A DNA stretch of 64,000 bases from Tenebrio molitor (taxonomy: Eukaryota; Arthropoda; Insecta; Coleoptera; Tenebrionidae), in contig NC_091055.1 of NCBI RefSeq assembly GCF_963966145.1, positions 930,001 to 994,000 of the forward strand. Reading direction: 5' to 3'. A program made the position numbers and the translations under genes. The notes under the pieces were generated by a model. That model ran no database searches, was not told the DNA's origin, and was given only the letters and a program-made list of their open reading frames with translations. Positions 28,525 to 40,266 of the stretch are shown piece by piece (position 1 is the stretch's first letter; each line of letters begins with the position of its first letter).

Positions 28525-31500
28525 TTAGGCCGGGGTGAGAGTGAATGTAACGGTGAGAGGTGCGGGCTGCTTTTGGAACACCGGCAAAAACACAACGGCC
28601 GGAACAACTCTTCTTTCCGCAGCAGCTTCCTCAACTAAAAACGCTTGCATCACATACCCCGCATCCTCGCCCCCTTGAGGCAGCGCGTATGCAGCAGGAA
28701 CTTGAGCCCTTTTCGCCGCATCCCTCAGATTCTGTCCGATTTCGGGCGACAACTCCGCTCTTTTCCCCTTCCCTTTCTTCTTGTTTTTGGCTCCTCCGTC
28801 GTCATCTTCGGCGTGCTCGGACGGCTCCTTGGACGTCTCGCCTGGATTCTCGTTTCCATTAAAGAACGGCGGCAAGGGAAGAAATGGATGTTGAGCAAAC
28901 ATGTGATGCTGCAACAGTTCCGGCTGCAGGAAGCTTTGGGTGCACACCGGACACTTCAAGGGTGCACCATCCGATGACATCGAATGAGATCTCTCGTGTA
29001 CGAACAGTAACGGAAGGAGAGGAGTCGTAAAGGGGCAAAAGGAACATTGATAACTTTTTGTACTTGACTCGTCCACCCCAAAAAGACTCGACAGCACGTT
29101 CTGAATTCCCACTTCTTTTCTTTCTTGCCCACCGTTTGGTATCTTCAGAGTTGGACTGCCGCGTTCGCATTTTACTCCGGCTTTCGAATGTTGGCCGATG
29201 CTTTGTTGCAACTGTTGTTCCAGTTCGGACCATTTTTCTGCACCGGCTTGTCCATGATCACTCAACAGATGTGCTTTCAGCCATTTGGTACTGCGAAAAC
29301 GTCGACTGCAGATCGAACAAACCTCCGTGAAATGGGTGAAGTAACGGTGACTCAGATCAGCCAGATCGGCAGGTTTCAAAGCTGGATCTGGATCTGGAGG
29401 TACTTGAGGTGTCGCGTTTTCTCCTTCGTTTTTGCGCGGTTGCAAAAGACTCGTCCCGTATTCGACAATTCCGTGAGTATTGTGCTTGTGGACTCTCAGA
29501 AAATACTTGCTGCACAACTCTTTGTTGCATATATCGCATATAACTCCACCAATCTGAGCACCGTTCTCGATCTCTATGCCGTGCATCCTTTGCATATGCG
29601 TTTTCATAAAGTACTTGTTGCACAACTCTTTATTGCAGATGTCACAATAGCTGCTGGTCGGAGTCACGTTCATGCTGATTCGACGTTCGGCGCTTGATAC
29701 CGGTATCCTGTTGACGCTCTTCTCAGGAGTGCTGAACCCGTTGAATTCATCTTTGATGTTGTCCAGGTTTCCTTGATTGCTAGGATGAAATTCTAACAGA
29801 TGCTTCTTCATCTCTTCAACGTTTTGAACATCTTTCCCGCACAGATCGCACATGGTGTTGTTGTTAGAACTGTTTTCCGATTCAACAGGTTTATCAACGT
29901 CTGCCACGTCGTCGAGTAAAATTCCGTGTTCTGTCATCATGTGTGCATGTAAAAAATAACGATTTTCGAACTCCTTGTTGCAAGCGTTACAAGTTGTGCA
30001 TACTTTGCTGACGTCGAGCTCGTTCAGTTGCAAAATCATCGTTTGGAGTTTTTGTAAATCTTCGCTGATCGCTTCGGCATTGATCGATTTTTCGTTTGAT
30101 GGGTGGTTTTCTTTTTTGGTTTCTTCATTCGTTTGGTCTTGGTGTTCCTCCTCTTTGGGGTAAATTTTAGAATGGACGCTGACGTTATGCAACTGAGATA
30201 AACTCGCATTTTGAAATTTAATTCCGCATATGTCGCAACTGATGTCTGATGGTGACGTAGTTTTGCGATCTATGTTGGATTGTTCCGTCATTATTAAGTT
30301 TAGAGGACTAGTTTGCATATTATTCTGCCATGGAAAATTACTACCTCCTTCGTGTTTAGTGTCTTTTTCTTTATCATCCGGTATATAAATACCGTGACGT
30401 TTCATCTTGTGGGTTCTCAAAAAATATTTGTTGCAATATTCCTTGCAACAAATCTCGCAAAATGCTTTAGGATTCATGACGCCGATTCTTCTGAGACGGC
30501 TGGATATTTCGATATCGTTACCTGGAGACATTTTGCTTTGCGGAATGTAATAAATTCCCCCTTCAGATTCATTTTTAAATGAGGTAGATTCGGTTTGTAC
30601 ATTAGGACTAGACGATTCTTCAGCAGGTTGGTCATCTGGCGATATTTTATCACTTTCACTGTTTGATGAGAAACCGTTTGAATTAGGAACATTTTCGTTT
30701 GATTCACTTTCATATAAATGTGGGAGATTGGATTTGGTTGTTTTCTGCGGGAAGGATTTATTCGAAAACGGGTTAGGGAACAAGTTATTGAATGGGTTGA
30801 TGATATTGGCGGATTTTTCGTTTTTAACAGTTGATATTTCTACACTTGGCACGGTAGTTGGGAGTTTAATTGTTCCAGCGTAAGAAGCAATATTTACATT
30901 ATTCACTAAGGGTTCTGATGAGGGAGGATCGGAATAGATACCATGCTTGTTGGCTTTGTGAGTCTTCAAAAAATATTTGTTGCAAAATTCTTTGTTGCAC
31001 AAGTCACAATACGCATCCGGATTGAAAATTCTTATCGGCTGTCTCGGCATGTTGTCGGGTTGTGCAAACTGAGGTAAGGTCATGAACATTGGATTTGTTG
31101 GGTTGAAAGGCAAGCCATGTAAATTTGGATTCATCCATTCCTTGCTCTGCAGCTCGTTTATCCATGGTACCTCTGGTCTGTTCGAAGTCAGTTCTAAAGG
31201 TGTCTCGCCGCGTTCTACCTGTGGATTCAGCGCAAAATCTTCCGGCTCCTTTTTACAGTCGACCGCGGAATGATCCGATACCAGATGACTTTGAAGTTGC
31301 TCAGAGTTGTTGAAGTATAATTGGCACACAGGACACTGCAGTTCTGGCTCGGGTGAAGTCGAACTTGGCTTACCTTCGGTATGCAAGTCGGATTCGGCTG
31401 CTGAAATTCGAACTGGTGTGGATTGTTTTCTCCGCTTCTTGCAGGAATCGGTTAGTGGTGTTACTAAACAACGTTTTACTGGACGAGGTGTTTCGAACTC

Positions 31501-31590
31501 GGGCTCGCTGCTTGTTGTTTCCTCGGCTACTGAGGAGTATCCTCCATGTAAGGGACCAGAAGTTGAGGGTAACGTGACGGATGTCATCAT
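28525..31590 (-). CDS. Multi-C2H2 zinc-finger protein, 1021 aa
   Basis: One uninterrupted 3066-bp coding exon. Eleven C2H2 fingers are visible, starting near residues 86, 195, 378, 452, 534, 581, 649, 685, 758, 849 and 880. Fingers 2, 3, 5, 7 and 8 share an unusual module, C-x2-C-xKE-x2-NKYF(L/M)-x-(T/V)HK-x4-HGI, so they probably arose by internal duplication. The fingers are widely separated by acidic, Ser/Asn/Pro-rich linkers. Basic stretches KKRRKQ (51-56) and KNKKKGKGKR (935-944) are probable nuclear signals. The C-terminus ends in a hydrophobic VPAVVFLPV..TVTFTLTP segment that looks constrained, supporting the stop. Such proteins usually bind DNA or RNA in the nucleus; the target is unknown. 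The start is the first in-frame ATG after a likely 5' UTR splice acceptor, with A at -3. I do not recognise an orthologue confidently. Confidence 0.93.
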   Translation of the reverse strand: MMTSVTLPSTSGPLHGGYSSVAEETTSSEPEFETPRPVKRCLVTPLTDSCKKRRKQSTPVRISAAESDLHTEGKPSSTSPEPELQCPVCQLYFNNSEQLQSHLVSDHSAVDCKKEPEDFALNPQVERGETPLELTSNRPEVPWINELQSKEWMNPNLHGLPFNPTNPMFMTLPQFAQPDNMPRQPIRIFNPDAYCDLCNKEFCNKYFLKTHKANKHGIYSDPPSSEPLVNNVNIASYAGTIKLPTTVPSVEISTVKNEKSANIINPFNNLFPNPFSNKSFPQKTTKSNLPHLYESESNENVPNSNGFSSNSESDKISPDDQPAEESSSPNVQTESTSFKNESEGGIYYIPQSKMSPGNDIEISSRLRRIGVMNPKAFCEICCKEYCNKYFLRTHKMKRHGIYIPDDKEKDTKHEGGSNFPWQNNMQTSPLNLIMTEQSNIDRKTTSPSDISCDICGIKFQNASLSQLHNVSVHSKIYPKEEEHQDQTNEETKKENHPSNEKSINAEAISEDLQKLQTMILQLNELDVSKVCTTCNACNKEFENRYFLHAHMMTEHGILLDDVADVDKPVESENSSNNNTMCDLCGKDVQNVEEMKKHLLEFHPSNQGNLDNIKDEFNGFSTPEKSVNRIPVSSAERRISMNVTPTSSYCDICNKELCNKYFMKTHMQRMHGIEIENGAQIGGVICDICNKELCSKYFLRVHKHNTHGIVEYGTSLLQPRKNEGENATPQVPPDPDPALKPADLADLSHRYFTHFTEVCSICSRRFRSTKWLKAHLLSDHGQAGAEKWSELEQQLQQSIGQHSKAGVKCERGSPTLKIPNGGQERKEVGIQNVLSSLFGVDESSTKSYQCSFCPFTTPLLPLLFVHERSHSMSSDGAPLKCPVCTQSFLQPELLQHHMFAQHPFLPLPPFFNGNENPGETSKEPSEHAEDDDGGAKNKKKGKGKRAELSPEIGQNLRDAAKRAQVPAAYALPQGGEDAGYVMQAFLVEEAAAERRVVPAVVFLPVFQKQPAPLTVTFTLTPA

Positions 31591-31628
31591 ATTGTCGTGT
31601 AGGCGACATGCAATGATTCTATAGGTCC
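31591..31628 (-). other. 5' UTR exon start of zinc-finger gene, with uORF start
   Basis: A pyrimidine-rich tract ending TGTGCAG puts a probable acceptor at 31630-31629, so the coding exon begins at 31628 and at least one noncoding exon lies further right. An out-of-frame ATG at 31609 has weak context and opens a 79-codon frame that overlaps the main start. That could lower main-frame translation. Confidence 0.5.
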
Positions 31629-32553
31629 CTGCACATACAAAAACAAACTAAATTAGTACTTTCCACCTATTTCCTCATCACCTAACATACTATCGGGCCT
31701 TCAAATAAATATATAGGCGTAGGAGACATTCTAATTCTTTTAACAGTGTAAAGTAATTTTTGTAGGTAACCAATTATTCTCCGGAGTTGCATAGTATGCA
31801 TAGTAAGCTTTTCCCAATTTCATATTGTCATATTCCGTGGAGGGAGAATAGGGAGAATGCACTACAAAAATTAAAAATATTTTCTAACCTAATTTTATTT
31901 CGTTAAAATGTCAGGCGTTTCTTGTGTCATTTTCTACGCTGGAAAAATGTTGCAAACAATTGAATTTCCATAGGTTGCTCTAAATATAAATGTATTTGAA
32001 GGCCCGTTACATCATTACGGTAAATCATCAAAATCTATCCAATATTTTTTTGTTGATCTCAATTCTACAAATTTCATGAATTACCTTAACAAACTAATTT
32101 AGTTTTATTTCAGTTTTTTTTTTTTTCAGGTAGCTACCTACTTACATTTATTGTGAACCGACCACAATACGTGATCTTTTATTTCTAAATTTGTTATTTT
32201 ATATTTATTTATTAAGACGAAAACAATTTTGAAAATTTAGAATCTTGTGAAAAAATAATAAAACAGAATTTCTGAAAAAGTGAATAAACTGTCATTTGTT
32301 AATCCTCATATTGGTTTTATTTAAATTTATTTTGAATCTGACATCTGATTTTAATTCAAAAATAATTTTAACTTGAGCACACGCATTATTCATATTTTCA
32401 AAATGGAAACCAAGAAAATGGTGACCGGGTTTATTTTGTTTGTTGGTAAAAACATCTACATCACGGATGTTATGGTATGATTGAAGCTACGTCGTACGTT
32501 TTTAGTTTTGTTTTATAGAATCGCCCCTTACATTTTATTTGTCGATCATGTTA

Positions 32554-33064
32554 TACAGGGCGAGTCAGGAGGAACGGCCGAAACTCCGTGAGTGGATTTA
32601 CACGTGAAAATAATGTTAAAAAAACTCACATGTTCTTATCCAATTTTCATTTGTTTTTAAGTTAGAGCGTAGTAACAAATAAACAAAACTGCAAACATTA
32701 ACATTGTCTTAATGAACGCGTTCTTTTATTAAATGTTCAAAAATACCGCCGTTGACCTCTTAAACATTTACTGCTTCGTCCACGAAGGGCGCTTGTTGCT
32801 CTCTTATTAATTGCTTCATGCCTTTCTTCTGTTTTTGCCAAATGTTTTTTACCCTCAAACATGGCATACTCTGATTAAAAGATGTCTTGAATGTGAAAAC
32901 AAGCGAAAATTTGAATACAAGTAGTAGGGTAGATAAAAAATGTAATTATGCTATAACTTGAAAACAAGTGAAAGTCGGATAAGAACATATGAGTTTTTTT
33001 TACATTATTTTCACGTGTAAATACACTCATGGAATTTCGGACATTCCTCCCGACTCACCCTGTA
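32554..33064. repeat. Long-TIR element, TA-CAGGGCGAGTC ends
   Basis: About 511 bp. The left arm (TACAGGGCGAGTCAGGAGGA, later TTTACACGTGAAAATAATGT and ACATGTTCTTATCC) is mirrored by the right arm (GGATAAGAACATATGAG, ACATTATTTTCACGTGTAAA, CTCCCGACTCACCCTGTA). Arms are about 95 bp. No transposase frame is present, so it is a nonautonomous element. Confidence 0.85.
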
Positions 33065-33460
33065 TATCTCCTACACAACACTTTTTAATCAATAATATAA
33101 TGCACACTTTGCTACAATACATATTTTCACTTTTGAATCGAACTGTTTTGATCAAACTTATAAAATAATGGCTGTTATTATTTAATTATACACTTAGTAC
33201 TTGCTTTAAAATGTGACAGCAACGATTAAAAGTACTGATAAAGAGGCACAGTACAAATAGTTTGTAATTTTTAGCAATTACTAAACAATAGAGCTTTGCA
33301 AATTTTGTGGAAATTGTGGAAATCTAAATTTGCTTAATAGCAGATTTAAAAATAAATAAAACAGTAGAATATTTGTTGTAAAAATGCCTTTATTATGTTT
33401 TAGGTGTTTATTTATATAACTGTAAAGTGCGAAGAAAAAGAAAAGAAAAAATCTCAAGTC

Positions 33461-33939
33461 TACAGGGTGTCTCAAAATTCGCGAATTCCGAATTCAGAGC
33501 GTGGTAGGGAAGGACCCAGTGGAGCTCGAAAAAAACTTAGAAAAAAAAACTCTTTTCCTGAAGAAGATATAAGCTCTTTAATTTTGTTCAATACATAGCA
33601 GCCTTCAATCCACAGTGACAAAATACTATTCTAGCCACGTTGCCGTTCTACTTTTAAGAAAAAATTAAAAAAATTTAAGATTTTTTTACTCCAAAGTAAA
33701 GCTATTCTTCAAAATATTGTTTTACGTTATTATTTTCCACAGTCATCTACACCATAAATAATAAACACTGAACTTTTCACCCTGTATTTGAAGAAAACGC
33801 AGTTCAAAGAGTGCACCTTCAGACCAATGTATCTTTGTGGGGAGAGTCCCGATTTTTTTTTATTTCCATATTTGGACTACTGAAGTGATCCCCTATCACG
33901 CTCTGAATTCTGAATTCGCGAATTTTGAGACACCCTGTA
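33461..33939. repeat. MITE family B, long copy
   Basis: About 479 bp. Ends TACAGGGTGTCTCAAAATTC and GAATTTTGAGACACCCTGTA are perfect inverted repeats, followed by a GCGAATTC-rich palindromic segment on each side. It matches the short copy at 11076-11234 and carries about 320 bp of additional centre. There is no recognisable coding region. Confidence 0.88.
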
Positions 33940-34188
33940 CATTTATAAGATAAAAATATTTACTCCCTTTTTATTTTTTATTCCTCGTACAAACACTCCG
34001 GGCGTAAATGATTTAATAACGTTTAAAATTCGTTTTCACTGTTATCCTATAAATTATTATACATGTAAAATACAGTGCGTCGCACTTAAAATGAGAACAG
34101 TCTGATATTTTCGGTATTTTTAGGAGTACAAATTTGAATTCTTGCATAGTCGTAAAACTTCGCATCTTTTGAAGTACTCAATTCAATT

Positions 34189-34662
34189 GTTAGTTGTAAA
34201 CCCAGCTGACTGCGACCTCGTGAATAGGGCCAATTTTCGATATTTTGCTTCCCATTGAAGACATCGTTATTATAAAAACTTATTCGAAATTGAATTTTAA
34301 ACCCTCGTACCGAGTTTCAACGTGAAATTTGCATTTTCAATATCATTTGTATTTTATTATGTTTCAATTTTTATTGAATGAAAAATAAATAAAACACTGT
34401 TTCTTTTTCATTTATTTTTGACGAAGTCTTTCCTTTGCCCGGCACTTGATTCAGAACTGAAAATTAAACCTTGTTCTGTAAGTGGACATGATTTTAAAAA
34501 TCAAAATGCAAATTTTGCATTGAAACTGGATGCGTGAACTCAAAATTGCGTTCTAGACAAGTTTTCCTAATAACTTCTTTTGATCTTTCCATCGTGAAGC
34601 AAAATATCGACAATTGGCTTAATTTGTGAGGTATCGAGGCGGCTGGGTTTACAACTTACAGT
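34189..34662. repeat. Inverted-repeat element with ~80-bp arms
   Basis: The left arm (TTAGTTGTAAACCCAGC, then CCAATTTTCGATATTTTGCT) pairs with the right arm (AGCAAAATATCGACAATTGG, then GCTGGGTTTACAACTTACA). A second, inner pairing (AAATTTGCATTTTCAATATC against AATGCAAATTTTGCATTGAA) is weaker. Boundaries are approximate. Noncoding. Confidence 0.65.
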
Positions 34663-37600
34663 TGAGCCGGGTAGGACCTTAAAAAGGTACCTCTTGAAGT
34701 CCTACCCCTTAAAATTACGAAATTGTTAACATTGATATTATATTACTTTGTTGTTGTTTGTTTTCAAGTTTGGTCATTTTGTGTAATTATTAAGTCACGA
34801 AAGAATTCGAATTTGAAGTCAAAATAATGAGTCCTCTTATTTGATTATCATTAATTTTGATTCTGGCACGTCATCGGGGGCCCTGAGTTCTTGTCCCCGT
34901 GACCATCGCCGAATTTCTCCTAATGATGCCATCATTAAACATTTGCGCGTTGTGCGAGGTTAGAGTCAAGTCCGTAAGGAAGTATGATTCATGTTGTTTC
35001 CCTCATTTTGAATTCTCCCCTACGTTTTGGCAGTTTCGAAGAGAAAATAGCAAAGAGCTTTAGATATAGGGTGGATACACTAGAATAGTTTTATTAACAC
35101 CCGCATATATAATTGCAAGAATTAGATGATATTTTATTGCCTTTAGGACATTGATGATTTCCATGATAATGAAACTGTACGAAATTAAATTCTCAGTCAC
35201 TAAATCAATATGCAAATTTGATCGCTTCTGTTGTACAAGATTTGTTATGCTTTAGCGTGTCTAAAGATCCCGAAGCCATATATTTTTGTAGACGTTGTTA
35301 TTATACTCAGTACTTAAATATTTATCAAAAATCTATTATTTCTCAGCTAGATTTTTTTTTCAATTGTGACATGTTGCACCTAGTCTCTTAAAATTTTAAT
35401 TTACAAAACCTTATGCAAAAGTTTTGCACGAAGAAGCGAAGGAAATTTTAAAAAAGCTCCACGACTGAAACAAACCATTTTTTTATTGTTCTTCTAAATT
35501 TATTGTCTTGAATTGACTTTTTCTACATTTCAGTTTAATAAAAAATAACAGATTTTTATTCAAAAAATACAATATGAAGCTCAACAATAAGATTTTATAA
35601 ACGTGTAAAATTCTTTTCACATTTTTTTTTCAAGTTATACCTAACATCGGAAATTTCTCGTTACGTGTCCCAACTTTATAAATAGATACACGCTATATAT
35701 ACGATATTTAAATCCTATTTGAAAACCGCTTTTCAACGTGTCACAGCACATAACATTTGAATATGAAGATTACAAATTTAAATCAGCAATTAATTTTTTT
35801 CTAAAATAGCAAAAACATATATATGGGACAGCAAAAAAACAATAGGTAAATTTTTCTATGGCATGCAATCTCTGTTGATTTTAAATTATAATACGGCTTT
35901 GCCACCATGAAATCTAATATTTCATTCGCTCAAACAACCCTGAGGTATAACAAAATGCAAAATTTATAGATTTTTTATACATCCTTCGCACATTCTACAA
36001 AATATCAATCATGATTTTGTACACAAATACAGAAATGAATATGCAGAGTAAATGCATTAGAATATTAACTTTTTTGTTGTTGTATTACCTGAAACATTTT
36101 ATTTTTAGTTTTTAACAACTTTACATGCAGCTATGATTAATCGATTGATTGTTGTGGTTGTTTGTCGTACAATTAAATAAATAATAAGGTCATGCAGAAA
36201 AAAATTAAAAAATGACGTTTGACAGCTAATTCAATACAACAATATCTGCTCTTTGAATGTTATCTGTAGAGAATATGGCAATATTAATAATTATAATTAA
36301 TGGTTGAATCTGCTACATTACTCAGTATCCTGCTGATTGTAATTTTCACGCTTAAAAGAATTGTGGCAACGACTACCAATACATGTTTTCTACGCGGTTG
36401 ATAAATATTTTTAAGACTAAATAAAAAACGAAAGCTGTTGGCTTTAAACATGCAGTACCAACCATCTAATAATGAAAATTCAGTGAAAACACAGCAAACA
36501 CGTCAGAAAACACCACATAACTGTCAATTAAAGAGCACGTGAACCCTCTGGAGTAGAGTACAAACAGAATACAGTATCAATAAGGGAAGTACACAGTTCG
36601 TATCTGTACGATAGAATCCCCACCACGTTACAAATGCACCCCCACCTCTGTCACAACCACCACTCATATTTAAAGTAATTCATAGAAAAAGCTCGCATGT
36701 ATAAAAGAAACTTTATTAAAGCCAATCATTTTAATTCCGTTGAACTTAACAAATTTCTGAATTTGTCAGAATGGGGAGCGTAATAGTCAAATTATATCGA
36801 TAATTTTTTTTATCGATTATGAATGAGGAAGAGTTTGGTAAAGTGTACACCCAAGTGTTGGAAAATTCGGCCAACATTTTGACGACTAATTTTTGAAACT
36901 ATAATGTTGACACGCGAGATCCCATCGAATTACAATACGAATAATTTTTGGTAACGCTTTACGTGACTTTTAACAAACACGTTTTACTTATGGATGAAAA
37001 AATATCAATTCTTGTTATTTATTGATTCGTAGGTCGACGATAAAAATGCGGAACAAGACTATAGCAGTGTACATTTACTTAATGGAACTTTTTATTTTTA
37101 ACAATAATTCTTTTTCCTTGGTACAAATTTTACAAGAAACGCGAACAAATTAAATAAAACGGATTTATTTTAACTGGTAACAGCTTAGATTGCTGTTTAA
37201 CATGTTTCATCGCGACAAGAGATTTTTTCTGCTTCTTTAAAATAATTTTCAGAAGTTGAAAAACCTGATGAAAATTTATTAAATTAGCGCATCTGACAAA
37301 GACTTGTTAAATGTATGAAAGGTCTGTATTTACGTGTTTAGATTTATCATATCGTCGAAAGACGATACACATTTATTTTTTAACAAGAGTGCGATGTAAA
37401 TCGATGAGAAATGAAATGACAACTATGTATTTCTTCTGGCGAGATTTAAAATTATGTTTTTGACATTTGACCTTTAGTAAATTTTAGTAGGTTGAGAATT
37501 AAAATTTAATCAAATCTGTTGAACGCATCGCGGCGAATCGATCGACTAATTGTCGTTAAACTTGAGGCGTTTGTTTTTCTTTGGAAAATTTCGAAATTAA

Positions 37601-38099
37601 TTTCGCGTGGGCGTACATTGTGTTAATAAACGTCGTGGTGGCTTTTAAAATGACAAAAATAATGCTTTTATCTTTTATCTCAGCGGATTTTATTGATTTA
37701 TTATTAATTTTATCTCTAATCAGTCATGAATAATTTAATATTTAAATAAAATTGAAGAGAAACTGTGGTAAATAAGATAATAATAATCGAAATTAAAAGC
37801 AAGGTACGTTGGTTTTATTGATTTTTATTTCAAGTGATATTTAATAAAATAGATAAAAAAGGTCTGTTGTGGGTCGAAACCACCTGTATTTACCATTAGA
37901 AACGAAAGGGAAAACTGAAACACGCACAGAAATGCTACAAATTTTAAATAAAAACGCAACATATATATACACAAATTGTAGATTCCAAGAACTGGGGGAA
38001 TTATTGATCATCAGATAAAGGCAACACAGCTATCAGAAAACATAATGACGAATGGAAACATAACGGACAGCGCAAATGAGACTGTAGGGTGAGTATATG

Positions 38100-39260
38100 T
38101 GTGCGTTAGATGCGTGTGTATAGTGGATCAATAGTCCTCCCACGCCGAAGACCACTGGTCAGAAAACGGCCAGTCGCGCAACTTTCATTTTAAGACATAA
38201 GGTGACACGCCTATACCTTAAAATTACTAATTTTCCCCGGAAATTCAACCGATCAAACAAAACATCAACCGAACATTGGACCGTTTCCCCCTCGATTTTT
38301 GCATATTTCGCAGTCACAGGTTCGATATTATTTGAAAAAATCACGTCGATCCCTCAGTTTCGGCATTTTTGCGTCCAGGTCCTTCCGGCGATCGCAAATT
38401 TCACGCCGAAATTTGCACAAAGGCGGTGAAAAAGGAGCCACCGAGTGCTGAGAGATAGAAGGATAGGTAGCACGTGCATCAATTCATGCATAAATAATTA
38501 TGACGGGAAACTTTCGATTTCAACATGCAAAAACAACACAAATTGATCGAATTTCGTATTTTAACGCGAGTCAACACTTTTTCAAAAACAAATAACCAAT
38601 AAAACCACGACTTATCGATTATTAACTCAATTATTTCTTTCACTTTCGATGAATTGTGAATTGATACAACCAATTACACTTTATTTAATAACACTCTTAC
38701 CAATGCAACTTATAACCCATAACAATTTTCTTTAATCAAACAATTTCGACTTTGTCGCTAATTAAACAAAAACAACCAGGCCTCACCACCGAGCCGGTTA
38801 TATCAACGAAAATACTTCCAATTTCGATTTGGAAGTTCGCAAAATCCCACGAGACCCCCACGAGGCCCCCACCGGCCCAAATATGATTTCTGTTCGTACT
38901 ACATTCAAAAAAAATGTTAGTAAACAAATAGGGTTAAGTTGGTAAAATTTGACGTTTGTTCTGATAAATAAATCTCGATGTGTTTTTTAAAGCATGCGAG
39001 TTTGTTTTGTTTCTTAACACTAGCCTACTTAAAGTTATTATTTGAGATTTACTTACAAAGACCACAGCCGAATTTTAGAAAATAGTCATTGCGAGCACCT
39101 AAACGACACTAGCGCGGTCTACCTACTGATAATTTAAGGGAGACCGTCGAATTTCGACGCCGGTGCGCAACTCCATCAAATTTAGATGACAAAAGCCGCC
39201 ATTTGTTAAAGAAATGCGTCGATTTTATGATTCGCGTTTATTGCGAGTTTTATTTATTTT
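38100..39260 (-). promoter_or_regulatory. Candidate promoter / noncoding first exon of zinc-finger gene
   Basis: The sequence is less AT-rich than its surroundings and has more CpG dinucleotides. It has minus-strand donors with exon edges at 39057 (CTTT then GTAAGT) and 38701 (CATTG then GTAAGA). An AAATGGCGGC motif on the minus strand (39195-39204) resembles the YY1/Pleiohomeotic site often near insect transcription starts. A noncoding exon here would splice to the acceptor at 31629. This assignment is inference, and a separate noncoding transcript is possible. Confidence 0.35.
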
Positions 39261-40242
39261 TTATACTGCCGCATTTTTATTTTTACTTCTAAACAATAAA
39301 ACGCAAGACGGTCTTTTTGATAACAATGTACTTTGCAAATATATTATAAACGATCTGTCACCCTGATTTTTATGTTGCACCGTGTGCTGGAACGAAATTT
39401 TGCGCAAAAATTTTGAAAGAGCGCCGACGTTCTCTTTGTCGACGCTTGTTTTAGAAAAATTATTTTCTTCGGGGCACATAACGCACCAACATTAACAACA
39501 AAAGAAAGGGATTGCAATAAAGAATAAGCGATAGAATTGCCTCTCAAGAGAGAGCGCCCATACCAATTTTTTACTTTACCATTACTGATGTTGACAGTTT
39601 GTTTTGGTTTCGTGAATTGTCGCATTCTTACTCTGTTCTCCTTATTCTTTTTTAAACTTTGATGCTATCGCGAACAGAAATTTCTACATTTTTATCGACG
39701 GCAATTTCATTTTAATAAAACAAAACTAGCATTTTATTACCACACATTCAAATTATATTCACATAAAATAAAACACTCCTCTGTGGACAGATTAATTTGA
39801 AAATCTGATTTTTTATAATTTAAGGTGAATTATTATTATTATGAAAAATATCTACCAAATCTATTCAAAATATCTGTTATTTTTGGTAATTAAATAAATA
39901 AGTCATTAAAAAAAATAATTTGACTATTAAAATGACAATATGTCATCAACCCCTAAACCCAAGACGGTCAAATACCTTGAAATTAGCTTAACGTATTTTA
40001 ACTTAATTCTAATGTTAATTTTCAATGCACTCAAGGTTTAAGTCCTTTCACTTTCTAATTTCTCTCTAAACACAAAAGGGCCATATATTTTTTAAGCATC
40101 AATTTTAAATTTTTCAGTATTTTGGAAACGCAAATAAAATTTTTATTGCATACCTATGCATTTACTGAAAAATGAAATCGTCTTTTCCTACTGAAATAAA
40201 TACCTACATTTAAAAAGTGGTCGCATAGTAGTTGTAGTGATG

Positions 40243-40266
40243 ATAATAACAATAATAATAATAATA
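40243..40266. repeat. (AAT)n microsatellite
   Basis: A run of AAT/ATA trinucleotides with one interruption by C. Confidence 0.8.

Larger units (their letters stand above)
31640..38090. other. Probable 5' intron / intergenic, no coding sequence seen
   Basis: AT-rich sequence right of the zinc-finger coding exon. It holds three inverted-repeat elements (32554-33064, 33461-33939, 34189-34662). No open frame outside these is convincing. If the promoter is at 38-39 kb, this is the first intron of the zinc-finger gene. Confidence 0.5.

Noticed and set aside
28560..29697. Several long plus-strand open frames antisense to the zinc-finger gene
   Set aside because: They are complements of the zinc-finger coding sequence and have no independent domains.
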